Shown here: positions 1 through 6,157 of the stretch, piece by piece
Layout of the letters: every line of letters begins with the position of its first letter
Position numbering within the stretch: position 1 is the stretch's first letter
IMG/VR virus record: IMGVR_UViG_3300025120_000742
Location: 1 to 20,279 of that record
Direction: 5' to 3' (one strand)
Length of the DNA stretch: 20,279 nt
From: a virus
The notes under the pieces: generated by a model
Databases searched by the model: none
What the model was told of the DNA's origin: nothing
What the model saw: the letters and a program-made list of their open reading frames with translations, nothing else
Position numbers and translations under genes: made by a program

Positions 1-160
1 ACATACTACTAAGTAAATCTTTTAAATTCTTCTTCTGCTCTTGGAGCTCTTTGCGTCTTTCCTCTAAGGCCTCTATACGATAAGAGACTGTCCTAGACTC
101 CTCCCGGATTAGGTTGATGCGAGTTTGTATTCGTTCTATGCTTCTGTCCTTGGGTTCCAT
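1..160 (-). CDS. Partial coiled-coil protein (3' end beyond window)
   Basis: An open frame starts at ATG 160-158 and runs off the left edge without a stop, giving about 53 residues beginning MEPKDRSIERIQTRIN. The visible part is almost entirely charged and heptad-like (RIEALEERRKELQEQKKNL), so it should form a helical coiled coil. There is no signal peptide, membrane segment or enzymatic motif. The start lies inside the last 25 bases of the upstream nuclease-like gene (stop at 136), the same tight packing seen through this leftward operon, which supports it being real. Function is unknown; a small structural or accessory DNA-metabolism protein is possible. Confidence 0.6.
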   Translation of the reverse strand, partial: MEPKDRSIERIQTRINLIREESRTVSYRIEALEERRKELQEQKKNLKDLLSSM

Positions 161-648
161 AATTTTACTTTCTTTGATTTGTTAACTGGCAAGTAGCCTA
201 TAGCTTTGCCGGACCAGTTTGGTTTATTAAATTCTGTGCTGTTTGGTAAGTCTTTGATTATCCAATCAAAAGGAAATTTATCCTTTGTCATTTTCGTTAT
301 GTTATAAACATAAGCTTTACCACCGACCTCTGTCAAGAAAAGAAAGTCCTTACTTTTAGCTTCGGACAAGTCCATATTGCTGTCGTACTTAATCATCTCT
401 ATGAACCACGGGTCATAGAACTTTGATCTGCACTTAACTTCTATTATGTACTGATTGCACTCGAAATCAAAAGGACTGTATTGGTCCTTGGGTTCAACTA
501 ATTTACCTAGCTGGGGGTAAACCCTTTCAAGGGCTCTGGCTACTGCTCTTTCTTTTTCTTTCATAAAGTGATGACATAGGCGGCGAAAGGGAAATGATAG
601 ACCCACCACCGTCTTAATAGGAGGACTACCTATGTCAAAAAAAATCAT
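136..648 (-). CDS. Small PD-(D/E)XK nuclease-like protein
   Basis: The 170-residue frame contains F60-D61-F62-E63, then I69-E70-V71-K72-C73-R74. This is the D-x(n)-E-x-K arrangement of PD-(D/E)XK nucleases (D61, E70, K72), with a preceding helix (KEKERAVARALERVYP) that could supply an extra acidic ligand. This suggests a DNA endonuclease or resolvase-type enzyme, but no specific family is recognised. Two starts are possible. ATG 648 overlaps the DnaB stop as ATGA, typical of coupling here. ATG 564 (M29) begins right before the conserved-looking helix, and residues 1-28 look less protein-like. Neither has a strong Shine-Dalgarno. The helicase context suggests a replication or recombination role. 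Confidence 0.7.
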   Translation of the reverse strand: MIFFDIGSPPIKTVVGLSFPFRRLCHHFMKEKERAVARALERVYPQLGKLVEPKDQYSPFDFECNQYIIEVKCRSKFYDPWFIEMIKYDSNMDLSEAKSKDFLFLTEVGGKAYVYNITKMTKDKFPFDWIIKDLPNSTEFNKPNWSGKAIGYLPVNKSKKVKLWNPRTEA

Positions 649-1979
649 ACGAACAAACCCTTGTGATTATAGAACTTGAACTTGCCCTTAACATCACGTT
701 CACCCTCTCGGTTCTTTGCGATGTTGTACTTCAATCTAATGTAAGATCCTTGTCCGTCAACTGCTTTTGAGTATTCCATATCACTTTCTTCTGGCCACAT
801 AAGAATGATAACGTCCGCATCGTTCTCAATATCCCCGGAATCCTTCAAGTCATAGATGGCTAGACCACCCTCTCGGCGAGCTCCCTCTCTGTTTACTTGA
901 CTGAGTAGTAGTACACCTACGTTTAACTCAAGGGCTAACTGTTTGATAGTGTGCGATATGTCAGCGACTGCATCGTTCTTGGACATAGTCTTGTTAGCGA
1001 ATGGAATCAGTTGTAAATAATCTATAACTAGTAGCTTAACCTTGTGCCTACGAACCATTGTCCTAGCGTGCGAACATAGCTCCCCAATGTTTTTGATGGA
1101 GTGAATACTGTACATAGGCATATCCTTAATTGCTTCACATCCTTTACGAACGGACTCCATATCGGACTCCTTCGCTACGCGGTCTTTAATACGCTTTAAA
1201 TTGATTCCGGACTTGAGGGTAATGATTCTCTTAGCTACTTGCTTTTGGGGCATCTCTAGGCTAAATATACCGCATCCTACACCACCTAGGACAGAGGCTC
1301 TAGTCGCTATGTTCAAGGCAAGTTGGGACTTACCGCAAGATGTAGGTGCCGAAATGACAACGACCTCACCAGCTCCGATACCTCCGTTGCCTAGCTTCTC
1401 ATCCAAGTGGGGAATGAAAGTCTTTACTACATCCTCCTTGTACTCTCCGTTCATTTGATCCTCGAACTCTGATAGCAGTTCTTCTACAGACCCGGATAGG
1501 CTCATATCAGTCTTGCCGCCGGCATCTAAATCAAGGAGCTTCTTCTCTATGCTTCCGCGGATTGAGTCCGGTGATTCACTCTCGTCCTCGGCTTGTTCAA
1601 TACCGACCTTGAAAGCACGTATCATATTACGTAGGCTGGACTTGTCCTTGACTAAGTTTACTAGATGGACTGCTTCTACACTAGAAGTTACCTTGTCCAT
1701 CAGTGTCATAACCATCTCCATTCCACCAACCTCATCAAAGGCGGAGGAGCTTTTCAACTCCTCTACCAATGAGATTTCTGATAATGGTTGGCCTCTTTGT
1801 GCAATAGAACTAATGCACTTAAAAGTTAAATTATGTTTATAGAGGTAGAAATCCTCTGGCTGTATTCTATGAGAAATGCTGTCAAAGAAATCACTTCGAT
1901 CTCCTTCTAGACAACAAGCAAGTATTCGCTCTTCAGCATCTACATTCTGTGGTATCTTTGTTTCGTTCTCGATCATCAT
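645..1979 (-). CDS. dnaB: Replicative DNA helicase, DnaB family
   Basis: The 444 aa length is typical of DnaB. The N-terminal domain begins with PQNVDAEERILACCL, the phage form of the DnaB N-terminal helical domain. The RecA-like ATPase domain follows: Walker A APTSCGKS at 211-218, Walker B LLVIDYLQL with D320, a sensor-type segment LLLSQVNR near 358-364, and DSGDIENDADVIIL at 380-392. A C-terminal NREGERDVKGKF segment may supply basic residues to the neighbouring subunit. It should act as a hexameric 5'-3' helicase at the replication fork. No primase, DnaC-type loader or polymerase is present in this window. ATG 1979 is followed directly by a second ATG (1976); the upstream 67 aa gene overlaps it by 47 bp. 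Its stop overlaps the next gene as ATGA. Confidence 0.95.
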   Translation of the reverse strand: MMIENETKIPQNVDAEERILACCLEGDRSDFFDSISHRIQPEDFYLYKHNLTFKCISSIAQRGQPLSEISLVEELKSSSAFDEVGGMEMVMTLMDKVTSSVEAVHLVNLVKDKSSLRNMIRAFKVGIEQAEDESESPDSIRGSIEKKLLDLDAGGKTDMSLSGSVEELLSEFEDQMNGEYKEDVVKTFIPHLDEKLGNGGIGAGEVVVISAPTSCGKSQLALNIATRASVLGGVGCGIFSLEMPQKQVAKRIITLKSGINLKRIKDRVAKESDMESVRKGCEAIKDMPMYSIHSIKNIGELCSHARTMVRRHKVKLLVIDYLQLIPFANKTMSKNDAVADISHTIKQLALELNVGVLLLSQVNREGARREGGLAIYDLKDSGDIENDADVIILMWPEESDMEYSKAVDGQGSYIRLKYNIAKNREGERDVKGKFKFYNHKGLFV

Positions 1980-2136
1980 TTATTTGTTCTTTCATAGCTT
2001 TAAGGCACTGTCCTAAGTACCGCAAGCTATCTCTTCTATCATTTAGATTTAATTCTTCTCTGTCATTAACTTTGCTGTGTAAGTACACAGCAAGGTCAAC
2101 GCCGTCTGTTAGTTGATCGATTAGTTTAGTAGTCAT
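1933..2136 (-). CDS. Hypothetical protein, 67 aa
   Basis: A small, charged, probably helical protein (MTTKLIDQLTDGVDLAV...) ending in ECRC. It has no membrane segment and no motif I recognise. It begins at ATG 2136, 24 bp after the stop of the DUF5664 gene, and its last 47 bases overlap the start of the DnaB gene. The position inside a tightly packed operon supports expression. A role connected with the adjacent helicase, such as loading or regulation, is conceivable purely from position. Confidence 0.6.
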   Translation of the reverse strand: MTTKLIDQLTDGVDLAVYLHSKVNDREELNLNDRRDSLRYLGQCLKAMKEQINDDRERNKDTTECRC

Positions 2137-2160
2137 AGGTTACTAATATAGCATCCTCGT

Positions 2161-2517
2161 CTAATCAAATCGTTGTATATCATCCAACTCTTTTGGTAAC
2201 TTATTCTTGGATATAGCTTTAAGTGTCCACATCCAACAAGCGATATTCCAAAGCACTGCTCCGAAGTGATCCTCGGACATATCTCCATCTCTGCACTGCA
2301 TAAGATGTCGATAAGTTGCGTCACAATACCGCGAGGTAGGGATACCCTTTCTCCAGTTATCTGGGCCGTACTTAGTCGCTCCGTCCTCGAAGCGTTTAGC
2401 CATAGCCATAATAGCACAAGTGGGTATCATACTAGGCAATCCCTTGCCTTGCATTGAATCGCGAACTGCCCCCGTATCGAAGGCAGTTCTTGATCCCGTA
2501 TCCGGTAATCCAGCCAT
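2161..2517 (-). CDS. dATP/dGTP pyrophosphohydrolase-like protein (DUF5664/MazZ N-terminal family)
   Basis: The protein (118 aa) contains the pattern I associate with DUF5664, later named dATP/dGTP diphosphohydrolase: TGAVRDSMQGKG (15-26), KRFEDGATKYGPDNW (41-55), then YRHLMQCRDGDMSEDHFGAVLWNI (69-92, described here by key residues E44, D45, H71, D78, E82, D83, H84). The all-helical acidic pattern fits the MazG-like superfamily, which hydrolyses NTPs to NMP plus pyrophosphate. The probable role is shaping the nucleotide pool during infection. Some relatives assist 2-aminoadenine (Z) genomes, but no PurZ is seen here, so a Z genome is not supported. ATG 2517 shares one base with the stop of the upstream SSB-like gene (TAATG). 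Confidence 0.75.
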   Translation of the reverse strand: MAGLPDTGSRTAFDTGAVRDSMQGKGLPSMIPTCAIMAMAKRFEDGATKYGPDNWRKGIPTSRYCDATYRHLMQCRDGDMSEDHFGAVLWNIACWMWTLKAISKNKLPKELDDIQRFD

Positions 2518-2747
2518 TAAAACGGTGCTGAATCGGTGGATGCTGATGATGCTGGGGCTTTACCTTCTTGCTTCTCAGAGACTGAGATTGAGAAGTATTT
2601 CCCGGCTTTCTCGCTTGTCTTTAACCAAGCTGATAATTGATAGTCCTTACCATCAACGTTGATTGGGCCACGAAAGTCTGGTTGACGATCGTTTTGCTTT
2701 TCGTTTTTGAATAGTGCCCCTCTGTTATTATTATCGTAGTCTGTCAT
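2517..2747 (-). CDS. Small SSB-like / DUF736-like protein
   Basis: This 76 aa protein begins MTDYDNNNRGALFKNEK and continues PDFRGPINVDGKDYQLSAWLKT..KAGKYFSISV. That short beta-rich core, with RGxINVDGxxYxxSAWxK followed by GKYFSISV, occurs in small phage and plasmid proteins related to DUF736 and to OB-like single-strand DNA-binding proteins. The tail is low complexity and ends DSAPF, which recalls the acidic DxxPF tip that SSBs use to recruit partners, although it is much less acidic. The Erf-family gene lies 2 bp upstream and DUF5664 follows with a TAATG overlap. An ssDNA-binding partner for Erf annealing is a reasonable inference, not shown. Confidence 0.6.
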   Translation of the reverse strand: MTDYDNNNRGALFKNEKQNDRQPDFRGPINVDGKDYQLSAWLKTSEKAGKYFSISVSEKQEGKAPASSASTDSAPF

Positions 2748-2749
2748 AA

Positions 2750-3253
2750 TTATATTAAGTCCGCGAAGGCATCAGTTTTTTGTACTGCCTTGCTAGTTTT
2801 TGGTTTAGTTTTGGTTATTTCTTTATAAGATTTTATTTCTGCTGACTTGCCGTGGTTGTTGGTAGCGTCAGCGTCTTTAGTATCGTCAATAGCGAATAGT
2901 CCATTGAGGGCGTACTTACGAGCGTAAGAACTAGCAGACCCGGTGATCTGTGCATCGTCCATACCCTTTTTAGTCTCGGCTTCTCTGGCGAATGCTGATG
3001 TCTCTCCGATTATGCCCGCCTCTGTACCATCACAAGATAGCATTGCAGTTGCTTGAACATAAACCCGACCTCCGACCTCTACCATATCGTCAGATATAGT
3101 TAAGTCACACTCGTATTTTTTTAGTAGAGGCTTGATAGCTTCTAGAATATCTTCGGCGGATCTGTATTTGTATCCTCCGAACTTATTGGTTTGGCCCTTA
3201 GGGGCTTTGAGTTCTGTCTGTATTTTGGACAGTATGTTTTTTTCTTTATTCAT
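2750..3253 (-). CDS. erf: Erf-family single-strand annealing protein
   Basis: The 167 aa protein matches the ERF family pattern. It has an N-terminal NKFGGYKYRSAEDILEAIKP segment (23-42), then LLKKYECDLTISDD, a central beta-rich stretch, and the diagnostic ITGSASSYARKYALNGLF region (101-118) followed by AIDDTKDAD. ERF proteins anneal complementary single strands during phage recombination. The C-terminal 40 residues are basic, low complexity and end in AFADLI, a typical variable tail. The start overlaps the stop of the endonuclease VII-like gene (ATGA), and an SSB-like gene follows 2 bp later. With the exonuclease at 5405-6157 it forms an exonuclease plus annealase recombination pair. Confidence 0.9.
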   Translation of the reverse strand: MNKEKNILSKIQTELKAPKGQTNKFGGYKYRSAEDILEAIKPLLKKYECDLTISDDMVEVGGRVYVQATAMLSCDGTEAGIIGETSAFAREAETKKGMDDAQITGSASSYARKYALNGLFAIDDTKDADATNNHGKSAEIKSYKEITKTKPKTSKAVQKTDAFADLI

Positions 3254-3687
3254 TGTTTTATTAGTTTCTTATATAGATTTGTTCGCTCTTTAGAATTGGT
3301 ACATTCCGAGATCTGTTGCCTATTAACTCCGAGTTTCTTAAGTATGTCAAGCTGAATCTCTTTATTAAATGAATTAAATCTTTTCCACAGTTGGCGGAAT
3401 CCTTGTGGGTGTAAGGTGCCAGTGTCCTCCCTCTCGAGATACGAAGCCATATTACGGAGTATTCTAGGTAGGGTAGTAGCCTTAGCGACACGAGAAAGCC
3501 TCTTAAAGGCGTTTTCTATCCTTCCAAGTAGTGCATTACCCTCAGAGGATACGACCCCCCTCACAAGCCCGCTGGTGTGATCGTGGTCTACTACCCAGTT
3601 CTCTGTTTTGTAACCTAAAAGTGGGCATTCTTTTGGCTCATTGTCCTTCCGCCATTTGGCGAGTTTACTTTGTGGTAGGTACTTCAT
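3250..3687 (-). CDS. Recombination endonuclease VII-like protein (zinc ligands degraded)
   Basis: The 145 aa protein has KECPLLGYKT (19-28), WVVDHDHTSGLVRGVVSSEG (31-50) and NALLGRIENAFKRL (51-64). This is the endonuclease VII (T4 gp49-type) pattern of DH-D-H, VRG, then N-x-x-LG. The H-N-H-type catalytic residues are kept (D34, H35, D36, H37, N51). Family members usually bind zinc through two Cys-x-x-Cys pairs; here only C21 of the first pair remains, and the second pair position reads S-S-E-G before N51. The C-terminal half is helical and basic (YLEREDTGTLHPQGFRQLW). It should resolve branched DNA before packaging. TAATG overlap with the upstream HNH gene; ATGA overlap with Erf downstream. 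Confidence 0.8.
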   Translation of the reverse strand: MKYLPQSKLAKWRKDNEPKECPLLGYKTENWVVDHDHTSGLVRGVVSSEGNALLGRIENAFKRLSRVAKATTLPRILRNMASYLEREDTGTLHPQGFRQLWKRFNSFNKEIQLDILKKLGVNRQQISECTNSKERTNLYKKLIKQ

Positions 3688-4049
3688 TAATAATGTTCGG
3701 TTAATCTATGGCAGTTAGCACATAAGAGTGTACATTTCTCTAATTCTTTTATGATTATTTCCTTTGAATAACTCTTCAGTTCCGAGATGTTTTTAAATTT
3801 ACTATCGGGGTTAATGTGGTGGCAGTCAAACTGTGCGAAGCTTCCAACATATCCGCACCGGTCGCATCTAAATACTTTATAGTATTCTTTGATAATAGCT
3901 TTATACCTTTCGTACTTTCGTTTATTTAAACACCTCTTGCAGTGGCTCTTGTGTTTGAGCGTTCCTTTTGGGGTGTATCCGTTCTCGTAAAAATCACTCA
4001 TCGGTAATTCTTCTGAACAAGTAAGGCAGTTTCTAGTTATCGATTTCAT
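3687..4049 (-). CDS. HNH endonuclease with two zinc-binding Cys clusters
   Basis: From ATG 4049 the protein is 120 aa. An N-terminal zinc module has C8-x2-C11 and C37-x2-C40. A second cluster has C62-x2-C65 and C110-x2-C113, enclosing the HNH core FDCHHINP (74-81) and LLCANCHRL (108-116), with H77, H78 and H114 the likely metal and catalytic residues. The frame can be extended upstream to a TTG at 4058, but ATG 4049 is preferred. The gene starts inside the upstream 64 aa gene, 17 bases before that gene ends, and ends in a TAATG overlap with the endonuclease VII-like gene. It could be a recombination or packaging nuclease or a homing-type free-standing HNH; the operon position does not decide. 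Confidence 0.85.
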   Translation of the reverse strand: MKSITRNCLTCSEELPMSDFYENGYTPKGTLKHKSHCKRCLNKRKYERYKAIIKEYYKVFRCDRCGYVGSFAQFDCHHINPDSKFKNISELKSYSKEIIIKELEKCTLLCANCHRLTEHY

Positions 4050-4227
4050 TAACTTCAAGTATCTGTATCGTAGCTCCCTTCTTGTTTAGTGTAATTCCGT
4101 CCTTGTTGGGTTTCTTAGGTGCTAAGTATTTGATGGCTTGTGCCTCGTCCCTAGCCCACTTAAGTGCGTAACCCCGGTATTCCGGGGGCATATCAAAGTG
4201 CCTATATATAATCTCGTATTGGTTCAT
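4033..4227 (-). CDS. Hypothetical protein, 64 aa
   Basis: A small mixed alpha/beta protein (MNQYEIIYRHFDMPPEYRGY...ILEVNEIDN) with no membrane segment. The pattern of a beta strand, a helix containing ARDEAQAIKYL, then a closing strand ATIQILEV resembles small phage proteins that convert or present modified residues, but I do not recognise a named family. The start overlaps the methyltransferase stop as ATGA and the end overlaps the HNH gene, so it is embedded in the operon and very likely translated. Confidence 0.65.
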   Translation of the reverse strand: MNQYEIIYRHFDMPPEYRGYALKWARDEAQAIKYLAPKKPNKDGITLNKKGATIQILEVNEIDN

Positions 4228-5408
4228 ACAATCCTATTGATTAATGTATGAAAGGCTTTGGCTGCAGTTTGTGGGACTACTCCATTTCCGAGAAGTCGCA
4301 GTCTGTCCACCCTACTGGAAGACCCATCAGTTGCTCCACCCAGCTTGGGTTCAACTTTAACAACCCTTGGCTCTTCCCATTCGTGTTGCTCTTCATTAGG
4401 TCTTGCTGGGTATTTTCCCCGGCTGCATCCGGTAAAAGATTCCGAGGTTTTTCCTCTTGGTTCTTCTTTGGATAAGCACCCTTCCAATCCCTCGATGTCG
4501 GTGTCGGAAAGTTGTGCATCCCTTGAACTTGTTCCCCTAAGTTGTGCTTGCCCCGGTCTTCCATTTTCGCTCGACTGTCTTGTTCCTTCGGAGTTCCCCA
4601 GTTCTTCGGATTTACTACTTCCTCTCGGAGGTTCTTGCAACCACCCTTCTTCTTTGCTTCCGCTAACTTTTCGGGACTCCTTGCTGGTAGGTTGTCCATT
4701 GTTGATGGAGTTGCCCAATTCTTCTCGTGGTGTATTACTGCATCCCTCAGTTTCGCTCCGTACTTCGTTCCGTTCTCCCTCGTTGCCGAGAATCCCTTCT
4801 CGTTCATCTCTACATTCTTCGCTACTCCCCCCTCTACGCAGCCCGCTACTGAAGCTGTTGGCCAACCCAAGGATGTAGACTCTTTTTCTCTGATGTGGGA
4901 AGCCGACTTCACCCGCTGAGAATATTCCCGCCGTTGCTCTATAACCCAACTCTTCCAATGTTCGGAGGACATATTGGAGAACCGGTTCGCCGTCTTGAGT
5001 GCAGCAACTGAGGATTCCTTCAACGTTTTCGAGGAAAACAATTCTAGGTTGGCACTCTCTGATGCCTTCGGCGATGTATGGGAATAGATGCCTTGGGTCC
5101 TCGGTAGCTTTTCTAGATCCCGCTTGAGAGAACGGCTGGCAAGGGAATCCTCCAGATATGATGTCCACTTGTCCTCGAAACTTTCTGTAAGGGAAGGTCT
5201 TAAGGTTCGTGTATATAGGTGCTTGATGAAGCTTCCCCGTTTCCATCTTGTTCGCCAAGTTCGCAATAGCGAAGGCTTCGATCTCCACATAAGCGATTTC
5301 TCTGACATTTGGCAGAACTTCTCTAAGTCCTCTTCCGATTCCTTCGTACCCAGTGCAGAGACTGAGGTGATTGATTGTATTTGTTTTGTTAGTATCCACA
5401 TTGTTCAT
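4224..5408 (-). CDS. DNA (cytosine-5) methyltransferase
   Basis: The 394 aa protein carries the C5-methyltransferase motifs in order: motif I LSLCTGYEGIGRGL (15-28), motif IV SGGFPCQPFSQAG (85-97, catalytic C90), motif VI FLENVEG (125-131), motif VIII GFPHQRKRVYILG (169-181), and C-terminal VEPKLGG plus RVDRLRLLGNGVVPQ (motif IX/X region, 366-380). Residues 182-340, where the target recognition domain should be, are Gly/Ser/Glu-rich and low complexity with recurring LANS/LGNS/LSDT units (182, 231, 270, 300). It likely methylates phage DNA against host restriction; no partner endonuclease is seen. ATG 5408 overlaps the exonuclease stop (ATGA) and its own stop overlaps the next ATG. A second long frame lies within it (separate entry). 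Confidence 0.93.
   Translation of the reverse strand: MNNVDTNKTNTINHLSLCTGYEGIGRGLREVLPNVREIAYVEIEAFAIANLANKMETGKLHQAPIYTNLKTFPYRKFRGQVDIISGGFPCQPFSQAGSRKATEDPRHLFPYIAEGIRECQPRIVFLENVEGILSCCTQDGEPVLQYVLRTLEELGYRATAGIFSAGEVGFPHQRKRVYILGLANSFSSGLRRGGSSEECRDEREGILGNEGERNEVRSETEGCSNTPREELGNSINNGQPTSKESRKVSGSKEEGWLQEPPRGSSKSEELGNSEGTRQSSENGRPGQAQLRGTSSRDAQLSDTDIEGLEGCLSKEEPRGKTSESFTGCSRGKYPARPNEEQHEWEEPRVVKVEPKLGGATDGSSSRVDRLRLLGNGVVPQTAAKAFHTLINRIV
4277..5401 (-). CDS. Candidate overprinted protein in alternate frame of the methyltransferase gene
   Basis: A 374-codon frame with no stop lies on the same strand as the methyltransferase, shifted +1, with its first ATG only 7 nt after the methyltransferase ATG. 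Its second half is modular. WPTA at 180, NWATPSTMDN at 228, NWGTPKEQDS at 267 and NFPTPTSRDW at 297 alternate with AKLRDAV, KNLREEVV, HNLGEQV and RNLLPDAAG. It ends LNPSWVEQLMGLPVGWTDC (350-368) and SEME. From memory, phage and bacterial proteins with WPTP repeats, an EYSQR segment (here at 159) and LNPxWVExLMGxPxGWT do exist in databases. However, each WxTP is also the forced +1 echo of L(A/G)N(S/T) in the main frame, so expression is unproven. The true start within the frame is unknown. Confidence 0.4.
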   Translation of the reverse strand: MWILTKQIQSITSVSALGTKESEEDLEKFCQMSEKSLMWRSKPSLLRTWRTRWKRGSFIKHLYTRTLRPSLTESFEDKWTSYLEDSLASRSLKRDLEKLPRTQGIYSHTSPKASESANLELFSSKTLKESSVAALKTANRFSNMSSEHWKSWVIEQRREYSQRVKSASHIREKESTSLGWPTASVAGCVEGGVAKNVEMNEKGFSATRENGTKYGAKLRDAVIHHEKNWATPSTMDNLPARSPEKLAEAKKKGGCKNLREEVVNPKNWGTPKEQDSRAKMEDRGKHNLGEQVQGMHNFPTPTSRDWKGAYPKKNQEEKPRNLLPDAAGENTQQDLMKSNTNGKSQGLLKLNPSWVEQLMGLPVGWTDCDFSEME

Positions 5409-6157
5409 TTCTTTTTGGGTTTAAGCATTCTCTCTTGCCAATATACTTTGGCCGAAAGCTTTGCACATTCTAGGTAGTGATTAAATTCGTTATCGCTCCA
5501 AGTCTTGTGATAGTGTTCAGCGGTGTTGGTGTCAATACAAACTGATATAATTTTTGGATTGTAATTTAATTTCAATTTTTTAGCTAGCATTACACTCTCG
5601 ATTGCTAACTGCTTGCAGTCCTTGCCGTAGAACTTACCCTTGCCGTCGCAGCTTCGACACTTGTAATCCGCGAGAAAAACCTTCTCGTCCTTATCTAGAC
5701 CGATAAAGTCCACACTTCCAGCAATCTTAAATCTTGAGTCCGATATAATGTATTCGCAGTCAATGACTTGCACACCGCTATCGTTGACCCAATCAATGAA
5801 TGGTTTCGCCCAATCATCAAAGGCCGTAGCGTCCCCCTCTCCCATCATTAGCCAATCCTCAATCCTTTTGTGAACGGCCGTCCCAAACTCTGAGCTTGGT
5901 ATCATATTCCCCGTAAATGGGTGCGGTCTAAATCCGTAGACCATATCCTTTAGTTTAGTATAGTGCAAATCGGTATGCTCCCTAGCTAACTCGACTAGCT
6001 TCCTAGGCTGGTAAACGGAATCTAGGAAATCATCTTTAACAATTCCTAGCACTGTCGTAACGGACGGATAGGCTCGCCCCATTTTGCGTGCTTGTGGAGC
6101 GGTTGTAATGTCCTCCAAGAACTGTGGCTTCTTAGCTGATGTATAGAAGTGGCTCAT
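5405..6157 (-). CDS. PD-(D/E)XK exonuclease, RecB/Cas4-like
   Basis: ATG 6157 is chosen because AGGAGG lies 7 bases upstream; the longer frame needs a TTG at 6196 and overlaps the upstream small gene. The 250 aa protein has the RecB-nuclease order: GTAVHKRIEDW (92-102, H96), AGSVDFIG (146-153, D150), FLADYKCRS (161-169, D164 and K166) and CKQLAIES (181-188, Q183). That set marks an ATP-independent exonuclease that resects DNA ends. Paired with Erf and the SSB-like protein it would feed annealing-based recombination. A CRSCDGKG stretch (167-174) adds two cysteines next to the active site, with C181 close by; I see no complete Fe-S cysteine set. The end overlaps the methyltransferase start (ATGA). 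Confidence 0.85.
   Translation of the reverse strand: MSHFYTSAKKPQFLEDITTAPQARKMGRAYPSVTTVLGIVKDDFLDSVYQPRKLVELAREHTDLHYTKLKDMVYGFRPHPFTGNMIPSSEFGTAVHKRIEDWLMMGEGDATAFDDWAKPFIDWVNDSGVQVIDCEYIISDSRFKIAGSVDFIGLDKDEKVFLADYKCRSCDGKGKFYGKDCKQLAIESVMLAKKLKLNYNPKIISVCIDTNTAEHYHKTWSDNEFNHYLECAKLSAKVYWQERMLKPKKK

Noticed and set aside
619-679. Plus-strand AGGAGG followed by a 15-codon frame
   Set aside because: It lies inside leftward coding sequence, is very short, and has no promoter pointing to it.
2133-2417. Second minus-strand frame inside the DUF5664 gene (94 codons)
   Set aside because: It overlaps a recognised protein family in another frame and its product has no recognisable features.
2161-2747. 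Z-genome (2-aminoadenine) phage
   Set aside because: Only the MazZ-like protein is present; no PurZ-type enzyme is visible in the window.
4258-4878. Long plus-strand frames opposite the methyltransferase gene
   Set aside because: They follow from the codon composition of the gene below, have no ribosome site, and oppose the operon. Their Ser/Pro/Leu-rich products look like antisense shadows.
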